Below are positions 11,309-20,590 of a DNA stretch of 64,000 nt, in pieces. Both the position numbers and the translations under genes were made by a program. Under the pieces are notes generated by a model that was not told the DNA's origin, did no database searches, and worked only from the letters and a program-made list of their open reading frames with translations. The stretch is from Epiperipatus broadwayi (Eukaryota; Onychophora; Udeonychophora; Euonychophora; Peripatidae): positions 1-64,000 of the forward strand of contig JAQFVV010007213.1 in NCBI GenBank assembly GCA_028023455.1. Reading direction: 5' to 3'. How positions within the stretch are numbered: the first letter of the stretch is position 1; every line of letters starts with the position of its first letter.

Positions 11309-11366
11309 TGTCCCAACTCCTCACTGAAGAGACCCATAGGTCGAAACCGGTCTGGGGATGGGGACA
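11309..11366 (+). ncRNA. Hammerhead ribozyme A-plus
   Basis: All parts are canonical. CTGAAGA is at 11324-11330, stem II GACC/GGTC with loop CATA at 11331-11342, and GAAA at 11343-11346. The self-complementary ACCGGT is at 11346-11351, and cleavage is predicted after C11352. Stem I pairs 11309-11314 (TGTCCC) with 11361-11366 (GGGACA) and 11318-11323 with 11353-11358. The very short stem III cannot be stable in a monomer but can pair between two copies, as described for PLE and retrozyme hammerheads. Confidence 0.88.
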
Positions 11367-11373
11367 ATCCAAG

Positions 11374-11386
11374 ATATTTCTATGAA
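11374..11386. repeat. Target site duplication of HHR element A, right copy
   Basis: ATATTTCTATGAA is identical to 10596-10608. Confidence 0.85.
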
Positions 11387-11520
11387 GTTTGTCCTGATTT
11401 TTTCCACTTTTTCTTCAGAGCAGACTTAATTAGTGGCTTTCAGACATTATATATTGTTACACTAGGTTGACCTATAGGGTTGTTTGCCATTGTTATGTGA
11501 GCAGCTTTTTTGAATTTACT
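11387..11520 (-). pseudogene. PLE protein C-terminus fragment
   Basis: On the minus strand the frame reads KAAHITMANNPIGQPSVT, a stop in place of a probable Trp, then KPLIKSALKKKWKKSGQTS and a stop. The same ending (WKPLVIIALKKKW) occurs at 48250-48420, so this is a family-specific C-terminus that follows the GIY-YIG domain. No known catalytic residue lies here. It is separated from the endonuclease part by the TA microsatellite at 11584-11628. Confidence 0.6.
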
Positions 11521-11582
11521 TATTTGCACCTTTTTCTCTGCCTAATATTTTTGTATTTCCCCAATTGAATATATGTTCCTCA

Positions 11583-11583
<1 letters not shown>

Positions 11584-11628
<45 letters not shown>
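11584..11628. repeat. (TA)n microsatellite
   Basis: About 22 uninterrupted TA units. It splits the PLE coding relic and explains Tyr-Ile runs in both strands' open frames. Confidence 0.95.
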
Positions 11629-11630
<2 letters not shown>

Positions 11631-11639
11631 TTTGCACTT

Positions 11640-11930
11640 TAGACACATCTGTATTCTTTTTTATAATCATCATTGGGTGCTCGGTTAATTGCTCCTCAAT
11701 GAGACGACTGGTCTCACCAATATACTTCCACATTTGCATGGTGTTCCATAGGTGCAGTTTTTGTTTTTCAACATTTCAAGTTTAGGCTTTGTAGATATTA
11801 AAATTCCTTGTAATGTGTTTGGCTCTAGAAAGCTGTTATGATGTTATATTCATTGCAGATATTCTTTAATTTGTCTATTACACATGGTATGTATGGTTAC
11901 AATACAGTACCAACAATTGTGATTTTTTTT
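11640..11930 (-). pseudogene. PLE GIY-YIG endonuclease relic
   Basis: The endonuclease domain nicks target DNA for PLE integration. On the minus strand a piece reads YIPCVIDKLKNICNEYN. A second piece, in another frame, has FLEPNTLQGILISTKPKLE and ends CTYGTPCKCG. A third reads YIGETSRLIEEQLTEHP. The YIGETSR segment with its Gly and Arg is the core of GIY-YIG nucleases, and the Cys pair in PCKCG is typical of PLEs. At least two frameshifts and stops separate the pieces, so the gene is dead. The homologous relic at 48432-48655 confirms the reading. Confidence 0.82.
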
Positions 11931-12179
11931 AATGTTCCTTTGTGTTGTCTATTTAAAAAAAATTTTAATGACAATTGTTGGATAATAATTCTTCCTGAGA
12001 AAAAAGATCTGTGCAGAATAGTATATAAGTCCTACTATTGTCAAATAAAAATTATAATTGATTTAAAAAAAAAAAATTAAAAATTCAGTAATCATGTAAT
12101 TAAATTATAATAGTCTCCAATTTCATTAAAATATACTATAAAAACTATGAAGAAATACTGGTGATAACATTTTTCTAGA

Positions 12180-12805
12180 GTAATTTATTTTACATTTTAG
12201 AATGCCTAAAATATATATACTTATTAATATGATAATATAGATTATTCATCTCATTCTGGTCTTCTGCTTTATATTTGCTAATCAACATTTTCACACACTA
12301 TATAATTTTCTATTAATTCTTTAAAAGAATATGTTGTCTTTAGCATTTTTGTTCCAAAATGGGGATTTTTTAACAATTAATATTAAAATTATATAATTGA
12401 AATTCTAACATTTGGAAATACTTACATTTCTGAAATAACATTTTTCATATAAAATAAAATATTATAATATTTTAAAATATGAAAAAAGAAAAATATTTTA
12501 CATTTTAGAATGCCTAAAATATATACTTATTAATATGATAATATAGATTATTCATCTCATTCTGGTCTTCTGCTTTATATTTGCTAATCAACATTTTCAC
12601 ACACTATATAATTTTCTATTAATTCTTTAAAAGAATATGTTGTCTTTAGCATTTTTGTTCCAAAATGGGGATTTTTTAACAATTAATATTAAAATTATAT
12701 AATTGAAATTCTAACATTTGGAAATACTTACATTTCTGAAATAACATTTTTCATATAAAATAAAATATTATAATATTTTAAAATATGAAAAAAGAAAAAA
12801 GATTG
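12180..12805. repeat. Tandem duplication, 306-308 bp period
   Basis: The segment starting 'tattttacattttagaatgcc' at 12186 returns at 12494. The two copies are nearly identical over their whole length, differing by one TA unit, and the second ends near 12800. No coding content. High identity in neutral AT-rich DNA means a recent event or an assembly artefact. Confidence 0.9.
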
Positions 12806-13950
12806 TTAAAATATATAATCTATGAAATTCTAATTACATATATAACTATAATTCTAATACTTTGAAATATGTGTAGATGAAATAAATAAAATAAAAATAT
12901 ATCATTTAAACTGTAAGAGATAAAAAAATAGAAGTTAATAAAATATTTGACAAAATTCATCATTGAAAATTGTAAAATTTTTATATTCTTTTATTATGTA
13001 AAATATTTATAAAAGAATAAAATATTTATTACTTATCTATTATATTATATAAAAACAATATTCAAAGTAAAAATTAAAAAAAAAACACTTCTGAAAATCA
13101 GGCTGAGTTAAAATCTTTTGATGCTAGGAAAAAAAAGGAGAAATTTTTCTCACTTTCACGCATTCTAATGGGAAAAAGTGAAATCAAAATTGCTCTTTAT
13201 TTGCAACTACCATCTATAGACAATTACTGAACAATAAAGTTTTATAAACATATTAATGAATAAATCACTAAAATTTGGGAACCCAGTCTACATATTATGA
13301 AGAAAAAATGTTTCCATAGATGCTAAGTGTGAATAGCAGATGTTCAACAATACCATTATAAAGAAATTTGATTGTATTTACGGAAAAATTGAATTGGATT
13401 GATTTATTATAAGTTCAACCAGGACATTTCCACTTTAAGTAAATATTCTAGACTAATTTTTGATTAAGAATATTTTTTAATGTCATTATTCTTAAATGTC
13501 TTCTTCAGAGCTATAATTCAAAGTGTGGATATTTTTTTTATTTTAAGAACTTTTACATCCATGGCGAAGTTATTATAGTATGAACAATGTTAATCTTTAT
13601 TTTCAAATACTTTTCATTGCATTACTATCCAGTCAGGAATAAATTGTTTGGCTGATGGACTTCATTTTTGCTGACAAATGATACAAGACAGAAATCGCTC
13701 AATCACTTTTGTAAATTTATAACTTACTTCTGCCAAACTATAAAATTTCAAGAATTAAAAAAAAAAATTGCTGTGCTTATTATATTTAGAATAATTAGAA
13801 AGATAACTTATAAAATCAACTACTTTTATTCTTAATGAGATATTAACATCTTAAATTTTAAAACTCACAGCAACATGATTCAAAATATAAGGTCTCAACA
13901 ATTATCAGCCTCAATCATTATGCATAAATTTATTTTTTTACTACAATTGA
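12806..13950. other. AT-rich stretch, one possible PLE terminal fragment
   Basis: Near 13400-13520 the minus strand reads 'gctctgaagaagacatt', which resembles the CTGAAGAAG motif of the PLE terminal blocks, but it has no convincing stem II or GAAA. Otherwise nothing is recognised. Confidence 0.35.
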
Positions 13951-13954
13951 CATA

Positions 13955-14400
13955 ATCTATGGAAATATTGACAAATCCATCTGCAGTATATATGTATTTC
14001 AGAAATCTTTTTTTATCAGCAGTCTTGGAGTGCTCCTGACAATCTACACAAATATAACTATCATGTGACATATTAATTTTGTAATGATGACTGACTTGAT
14101 AAACCATGAATGTTTAATTTAATAATCACTTACTACAAATTATGCTATTGCGGAATCAAAAATTACCCATTATTAAATTGTGTAGTGAATAGATTAATGC
14201 ACCTTGAATTAGATGTAAATAGATTTAAAGAGAAGTCAGCTCCAATAATCATGTGTAATTTATTATAATTATACAATTGCATAAAAAAATGACAAATCAC
14301 TCTGGTATCAGCTGCCTTAGAGTGTTGCCAACAATCAACACAAACAAACAGCTGTATGACATATTAATATTATAATGTCTGACTTGATGTCACAGCATCA
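13955..14400 (-). repeat. Diverged tandem repeat with a conserved CVDC peptide
   Basis: Minus strand 14107-13895 is open for 70 codons and contains SYICVDCQEHSKTADKK. The neighbouring unit at about 14290-14400, read on the same strand, gives FVCVDCWQHSKAADTR. The nucleotide copies are clearly diverged, yet the peptide CVDC..HSK.AD is kept in both. This suggests a duplicated coding fragment with a Cys-x2-Cys...His pattern. I do not recognise the protein. It could be part of a transposase or a chance survival. Confidence 0.4.
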
Positions 14401-15595
14401 GTATTTAGCTTTATTATTGCTTATTATAAATTAGCTTATTTCAAAATTGCTATACATTAATCAAATCAGTATCAGAAATTCGTATTATTAAAAAGAATAA
14501 TTAAGAATTCGAGCATTTTTATTATGTAATAATTAGGTTAATTTGCATGAATTGGTAGCAATTTTTCAGTGCAGCTGATGAAAGAAGTTATTTCTAAAAT
14601 TCATGTATACTGCAGAGCAATTTGACAATTTTTTTCAAGTAGTATGGGAGCCATAATAAAAAAAAATGGATCGTGCATGATGATTGAAACTGCTATTTCT
14701 TCAAAAATATTTAAGATTAAACAATTGTGTATTTTTAATTTAACTTATTAGTCAACTTTTTGCAAACAAAAGACGATTTGATATATTCAATTATTTAGTC
14801 AGAATATAGAATCAATATAAGAGTCAAGATAAACTTCCACTTTTTTTCAGCAATTTCGTTAACATTTTGTTTTAAATCTTCTCAAGTGACATGCATTTTG
14901 ATATTAAAATATATATATATTAAATTATTGCCTTTTTAGTTATGGAAATCAATATTAGCTTATAAGCTTTAAAGATTTTTCTCATCAAAATAATTTAAAT
15001 GTTAAGACATATTTTCACAATAACGGAATATTAGTTTCGTTTTGCTTAAACTAAATATTTTTATTTTTATGCTTAAATCAGGCTTGTTCTAGTTCTGTAA
15101 AACATAATATATTTTTATTTCAATCAAAGTTGACTCTCTTTTTTAAATCATTTATTTTCAGGAGCATTCATTGAAACAGTATTTTCTTTATAATCATTAA
15201 TTATCTGATCTATTAACCTGTTACCAATTTCTCTTTTATCTTTATTTTAACTTGGTTGTCTTAATGCTGCTTTTAAAAAACATTAAAAATCTTTCTTTAG
15301 AAGTATCTTTAAAAAGTAAGATTCTCCTCTCTTCCCTCATCCTTTTTTTTAAAAAAAAAAAACATCTAAATTTAAAAATATATCATTCTTTTTCACTTTT
15401 TAAATGGATAATTTTTTTTTACTGATTGTACCTATTTCTAATCTTATTTGAAAACATAATCAGAATTCTAACAAGCCATAGGATAGAGAAATTTGCGTTC
15501 TAATCATTTTCTAAATTTACATCAAATATCTAATTACACTATCTAAAGATTTTTAAGTTTGTATAAAAAATTATAAGATTTTTAGACATATAGTT
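14401..15595. other. AT-rich stretch without recognised features
   Basis: A CTGATGA at about 14576 was tested as a ribozyme and does not continue into one. Homopolymer A/T runs occur near 15340-15365. No gene seen. Confidence 0.5.
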
Positions 15596-15599
15596 ATTT

Positions 15600-16010
15600 C
15601 TGGTAGCCATGCTGAAGATCTATCAGCCTCATATAGCTATTTAAGTTGGATAGCTGGGTTTGAAGACATGTAGATGTCTGAAAATTTCAGATTTTCCACT
15701 CAATAGATAACTTTTAGATAAGTGCTTGGCTTTGGGTTGGTATTTTTAGATCTAGTGTCTGAACCTACCCTGACACCTCTCTGAGGAGTGCCAAAGCACG
15801 AAACCATGGTCAGGGGTTTGGAGAGGGGTTCCTGACAGAGATATTTTAAGTGCTGGCTCTGGCTAAGCATTTATCATAAGGCTTGTAGAGGAATTGGCAA
15901 TCCTCACTGTTTATAACTTACAAGCTTAAGAGATAGGATCATGTGATCTATGAATTGGATCTTTGATTCACATTTAAATTATATTTTATATGTTCATGTA
16001 AGTCTTTAAT
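15600..16010 (+). mobile_element. HHR element D, single unit
   Basis: This aligns piecewise with element A and B units. The shared blocks are 'ttggatagctgggtttgaag', the hairpin AGACAT-GTAG-ATGTCT at about 15663-15678, 'aacttttagataagtgcttg', a hammerhead at 15767-15829, then 'agcatttatcat', 'acttacaagctt' and 'atcatgtgatc'. One unit is present and no target duplication is readable. It ends in an A-rich tail (aataaataaataaaataaaat) near 16010-16030. Confidence 0.78.
15767..15829 (+). ncRNA. Hammerhead ribozyme D
   Basis: CTGAGGA is at 15781-15787, a perfect stem II GTGC/GCAC (15788-15791 with 15796-15799, loop CAAA), and GAAA at 15800-15803. The self-complementary ACCATGGT is at 15803-15810 as stem III, and the cut is predicted after C15811. 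Stem I pairs ACCUCU (15775-15780) with AGGGGU (15812-15817) and ACCCU (15767-15771) with AGGGGU (15824-15829) with one bulge. Every catalytic-core base is present. Confidence 0.86.
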
Positions 16011-16030
16011 AAATAAATAAAATAAAATAA

Positions 16031-17895
16031 TGACTCCTGATAGCACTTTAGTTACTTTTTTTTCTATAATATTATTATATATTTTGAAAAAATAAATATC
16101 CTTTGATTTTATTTAATTTACAGATGGCATATATGTACATACACATATAACAAATGTGCGTTTAGAAAGTATAAAAAGGTACAATATAAAAAAGTGACCA
16201 TATAAAATAAAATGATAGATTTATTGTGTAAAGTAAATTTCTATAACAATTACCATTTGGTTCAATTTTTTCTCTGGGTACCTGAGCTATTGATAATATG
16301 ACATGTTACATACGGTTTAATATACATTGATTCACTTACAATACAATTTAATTTTTGAAAAGTACATATTTGATTAACAATCAAAAATTAATTTAAAAAA
16401 ATCGAATAACTCAGATATAAAAGAGGCAGTTCCTTCACAAATCTAGAGACAAAGATCAATCACCCAACTGAATAAGCAGTTTATGAGGAAATGACTAACT
16501 GAAGATGTATTATGATTGGAAATCATATAAGTCAATATGAATATAAAATTTATGATTTGAAATTTGATACTTTGTCAAACTAAGGAAAGGGAAACTGTGA
16601 CTGATAAGTTTATAGATATTGTGGACTACTGCACTAAAATTAATAATATTTACTAATATAAAATACTAACATTTATTTAAAAATTTATACTTTAAACAGG
16701 ATAAAAAATTATCACCATATTATGAGCATCTCACAACTTCTGATATCCTGATTCCTGTTACACTAATGAAAAATATTAGACCAGTCAAAAAAATTATTCA
16801 GTGCAAACCTATCATTAAAGTAAAGGACATGCTAATAAATGGGATTTATGCATCTTTATGAACAGACAAATGGAAAGTATTTCCTATCTTGGAACTGTTT
16901 ACTTTTTAGACTTCAGATTGTAAAAAAAATGAATAAATTGTAAAATATTTGCAAGAACATTCATCTTTCTACATTTATTTTGAAATGCTATTTTAAGGAA
17001 CATTATATAATAAAATATATGTCTATTTTAATGTAATTCATTGAAAGTATAAATCATAACTGTCACCATAAGAATAGAACATTGAGAGATAATATGTAAT
17101 TTACATATACCAAAAGTTGAATCACTTGATATTATTTTGCTTTGAATTCAATTATATCAATCATATTGCTGAAATAATGGTGTAAAAAATTAAAATTCAA
17201 ACAAATAGATCACATTACAGTCTAATGAAGTTATAACATATGAAACATATTCTGTTAGTACACAGATAAAATATATACATGTGTACTCAAATATACTATT
17301 TTAATAAATTTGTTATAATTATTACTATTCTTTTTTTTATAATTATTGAACATTTTTTAAAAATTAAATAACATGCTTTTAAGAATTTGAGTTCATCTGC
17401 TAATGTGGGAACCAAAGCATCCACTTCTTCGTTTTTGAAAAAAATCACCATTGGATGGACATAAGAGATGAAGATCACCAGATGAAATAATTTATAAATT
17501 AAAGATGATGAAGCTTGCTTAAATATGAAGTTTACATCAAAGCAACTAAAATTAGAAATGCAAATATCATTTGTTTTGAAGTATTATGCAGAAATTAAGA
17601 GTATTTTTGAGACATTAGCTTCATGGTATCAGGCTATAAGCAGAAATTTGCTTTAAATTTGAATAGTTCTACTTTAATACTGTATTTAAATATAAGTATT
17701 TTCATATTTTTTATTTACATTAAGATAATAACAATTATAATAATCAAGCAGTTTATTGCTTAGAATTTCATAAAAAGTTTAGACACTGAAAGTGATAATG
17801 GATTCTGCATTATATAGATCTTATGCTCCAGATTCTATAACTCTACCATGTCACTAAATTATGCAGGGTATGAATCATTTATTAATAGATAATTT
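16031..17895. other. AT-rich stretch without recognised features
   Basis: A CTGAAGA at about 16500 lacks a stem II. Open frames are short and of background composition. Confidence 0.5.
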
Positions 17896-17896
17896 T

Positions 17897-17952
17897 AGAC
17901 CGCATGGTATAATGGATTATTTGCCTACCATGTCTAAGATTCAAATCTATAT
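17897..17952 (+). tRNA. tRNA-like relic (pseudo-tRNA or SINE head)
   Basis: 'gaccgcatggtataatggat' resembles the 5' half of arginine tRNAs, including a D-arm/A-box region. After about 15 bases of anticodon-arm-like sequence, 'agattcaaatct' matches the B box and T-arm. The acceptor stem and normal spacing are not intact, so it is not a functional tRNA. It may be the promoter head of a SINE, whose tail would lie to about 18050. Confidence 0.4.
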
Positions 17953-18089
17953 AAAGTTTTGATTTTTGTCCAGATCTCATGCAAACTTAAGAATTTGTTG
18001 TTCAGTTACTTAGTCTAAAAACAATCTAAAATATTGTTTAGTAAATGATTATCTAATTACAGTTAGATAGAGAGTAAAATAAGAAGAGC

Positions 18090-18122
18090 AGTGTTTGATA
18101 ACTTAGGGAGTTATCAAACACT
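18090..18122. repeat. Perfect 14-bp inverted repeat
   Basis: AGTGTTTGATAACT (18090-18103) and its exact reverse complement (18109-18122) are separated by TAGGG. It could form a hairpin or be a protein-binding palindrome. There is no gene context to decide. Confidence 0.85.
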
Positions 18123-19790
18123 TACCCATTGATGCTTCTCTGTATAAAAGTTTTAGAAAATTCTCTGTTCTGAAATGTAATATTTTATGCCTAATTTTGT
18201 TTAATTTACATATAAATCAATTGCTTCACATAAATGAACCAGAGTAATGCTTAATTTGATCATGGAATCTAGAATATGTCAATTATCAGTCCAAGTATTA
18301 AAATCTCCCAACTTCATGATATTTCTCAGTTATGTACTAAAAAAGTTTAAAAAGACTGAATAATAGTCATCTTTTGAGTTGATCAAAGAGTGTGAATATA
18401 AAAAAAAACATTTAATATATTACACTCAAGTCACGAGGGCAATCAAACTGCACCACATATTAAAAATATTAGCAAATAATTACGTAAGCAGTATAGTGTA
18501 AGATGAGTCAAAAGTATATTTCTAAATCCATGCAAAAACATCTTACAGAAAAACAATCGATTCATGCAGATAAAGAATTCAAAGTAAAATATATAACCAA
18601 GATGTATATGGGAAAGTTTATACTCACGTTCGGAAGATGTAACATTTTTAAAGACATATAGAAGGAAAAAGATATTCATAATTTTTTTTTAAAAAAAAGT
18701 ATATATTTTATAGCTGTTTATAATATATAATGAACATATTATTTGGCTGTTTTTTTTTTTTTAAACCAATGTTCATTATTTTAATAATACTTTTTTTTTT
18801 TTTACAAAATCAAACTAAATAAATAAATAGCATAATGAATATTACCAAGTCTTGTCAATTGGCTAAGGATTATATAGAATTTTTATATATATAAAAAAAA
18901 CCTAAAGCTTTTATTTACTCTAGTAAAATCAATATTTCATCTTGGATTTTTTTTAAAGACAGAAATTGTTTTAAAAAATTTATAAAATTATTAGAAAAGT
19001 AAACAAAAATGGTAAATCTTTTATTCTATTTCATTTAACGTTTTTCACTTCTTTTATGATAGTCAATTTAAAAAAAAAGGAGGGGAGGTGAATTTTTTTT
19101 AAAATTAACCCTCTTGTGACATAAAGTTATTTTTCATATCTCAACACTCATTTTACTTTACATTTAAAATATTTTTAAAAACATTTTGTTTATTTATAAC
19201 TTCTTAATATTTTAAAATGAAATTCGTATTCTTATTAAGCTATAAATTTTTTTATACAAAATTGATAAACTAATAAATAAATAAAAGTTAAGAACAATTT
19301 TAAAAACATTGCAAAAAATTTACAGATTTACTAATACTTTGAATTATGATGTCAGAATAAATTTCACAGGCAGCAAAACAGTTAGTTTCATAAAATAGAA
19401 ATAAAAAGTTACATTCCAAAATTAAAAATAGTACTTTGGTATTAATCCTGATATTAGGTATTACTCCGATGACGTTTTCATCCGGTAATATTTATACAAA
19501 GTTTAACTTCATGTTATCATGGCAACCAAAATACTGGCATGACTAATCCATGTCAATGATTAAGATAGGTATGTGGTGACCTGCAAGATTAAAAATTGAG
19601 CTGCATGGAGAGTTTGTGCTATTGTCACTGTCTTTTGTGCAATCATGTTGTCCATGATAACACTGTAATCATTTCACTGAGATTTTTTCAAATCTTTTTC
19701 TCTGATTTTTTAAAACTTTTTCATTTGTGATTTTAGCAATTTTGTAATTTAAGTCATCTTTAAAAATGAATATAAAAATGTAGAAATTGT
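18123..19790. other. AT-rich stretch without recognised features
   Basis: There are several poly-T runs (18750-18805). The 78-codon minus-strand frame at 18443-18679 is Leu/Phe/Ile/Tyr-rich and shows no known motif. A less AT-rich patch at 19440-19680 (containing 'gatgacgttttcatccgg') precedes the Merlin relic and may be its 5' non-coding part. Confidence 0.45.
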
Positions 19791-19794
19791 CTGC

Positions 19795-20590
19795 TTCAGA
19801 TGAGGATGCGATCAATTTATTTCAGAAATATAGACTTTTGTCAGCAAAAAAATTGTGTGACAATGGCCATGATATGAAAATGTATATCCATACTTCTAAC
19901 AAACAATGGCAGCATTAATCTACAAATTGCCTCAAAAAGTAGCCATTCATAAGGGAACTTTGTTTGAAGACTCATATATAGCTGGTCATGACAACTGACC
20001 TCCATTGAATGGTGTGACAATATTCCGGAAATGGCTACCAAAAACATAGTTGTTTGGAACAACTACATATGCAAAGTGTGTTTGTAGAGATTGCAATGCA
20101 TAGACAGATAGAAAATTGGAGGCCTAGAAAAAGTAGTTGAGATAGACAAAAGCCTCTTTATGAAATATGAAAACCAGGTTGGCAGAGTACTTTCAGAACA
20201 AAGGATATTTGTTGGAATTTGTAGGGAGACAGAAGAATGTTTTATAATTAAAATTAAAGACAGATTTGCAATCACTATCATGTAAGCTATCAAAAAAATA
20301 TGGAGAAGGGGTCTACAATTTACACAGATTGTTGGAAAGCCTACAAAACAGAGGAATTGCAAGTTGCTGGTTATGGACACTTTGCAATTAATCAGACATA
20401 TAGCTTTGACAATCTCTCAACCAGTGTACACACATAAAATATTCAGTAAAATGGAAAAATAAAAACCCAAAGAAACAACACATCAACATCTTGATTCATA
20501 TTTGACTGAATTCATATGGAGGCAAATATATAAAGATGACCCTTTCCTTTCCATTCTAGAATGTGTTGCACAGTGCAGTCCACCACAATG
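19795..20590 (+). pseudogene. Merlin-type DDE transposase relic
   Basis: Merlin transposases (ISXO2/IS1595-related) cut and paste DNA with a DDE active site. Plus-strand fragments in several frames give, in order, KGTLFEDSYIAG, SIEWCDNIPEMATKN, GLEKVVEIDKSLFMKYENQ (first Asp), GRVLSEQRIFVGICRETEEC, KIKDRFAITI, TIYTDCWKAYKTEELQVAG (second Asp), GHFAINQTYSFDN and HLDSYLTEFIWRQIYKDD near the C-terminus. The usual third acidic residue (in HTxNIE) appears as Gln (HT-stop-NIQ). At least three frameshifts and several stops make it dead. The 105-codon minus-strand frame here is an antisense shadow. Terminal inverted repeats were not identified. Confidence 0.85.

Larger units (their letters stand above)
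10609..11373. mobile_element. HHR element A: complete inverted dimer with 13-bp target duplication
   Basis: The 765-bp insert is made of one minus-strand unit (about 11029 back to 10609) and one plus-strand unit (about 11030-11373), head to head. Each carries a hammerhead, at 10776-10833 minus and 11309-11366 plus. Both hold 'gtaagtgcaagctatatataag', 'catgtgacatctgactta' and the hairpin AGACAT-GTAG-ATGTCT (shown here by parts). The plus unit ends seven bases or so after stem I. It encodes no protein and sits inside PLE relic P1. Relation to metazoan retrozymes is inferred from the ribozyme, its size and the target duplication. Confidence 0.85.
10275..11930 (-). mobile_element. Penelope-like element relic P1, interrupted by HHR element A
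   Basis: On the minus strand the order is an endonuclease region (11930-11640), the protein C-terminus (11520-11387), the inserted HHR element A (10609-11373), then a 3' terminal block (10595-10275). The terminal block recurs at 35955-36265, 42530-42810 and 47935-48240. It holds a tRNA-like stretch with 'agctcagctgaatagagca' (A-box-like) and a CTGAAGAAG motif. The block continues the PLE in the same way at 48250, which shows that it belongs to the element. RT is not recognisable here. Confidence 0.75.

Noticed and set aside
11542-11785. Proteins with long Tyr-Ile repeats on both strands
   Set aside because: The repeats are the translated (TA)n microsatellite; only the YIGETSR part on the minus strand is real.
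14570-14612. CTGATGA with a weak AGAA/UUUCU stem
   Set aside because: The second box reads UAAAA, not GAAA, and no closing stem I exists.
16500-16540. CTGAAGA followed by GGAAAT on the plus strand
   Set aside because: The bases between the boxes cannot form a stem II.
17897-17952. Functional tRNA gene
   Set aside because: A-box and B-box are present, but the acceptor stem does not close and arm spacing is wrong.
20063-20380. 105-codon minus-strand open frame
   Set aside because: Antisense shadow of the Merlin transposase relic.
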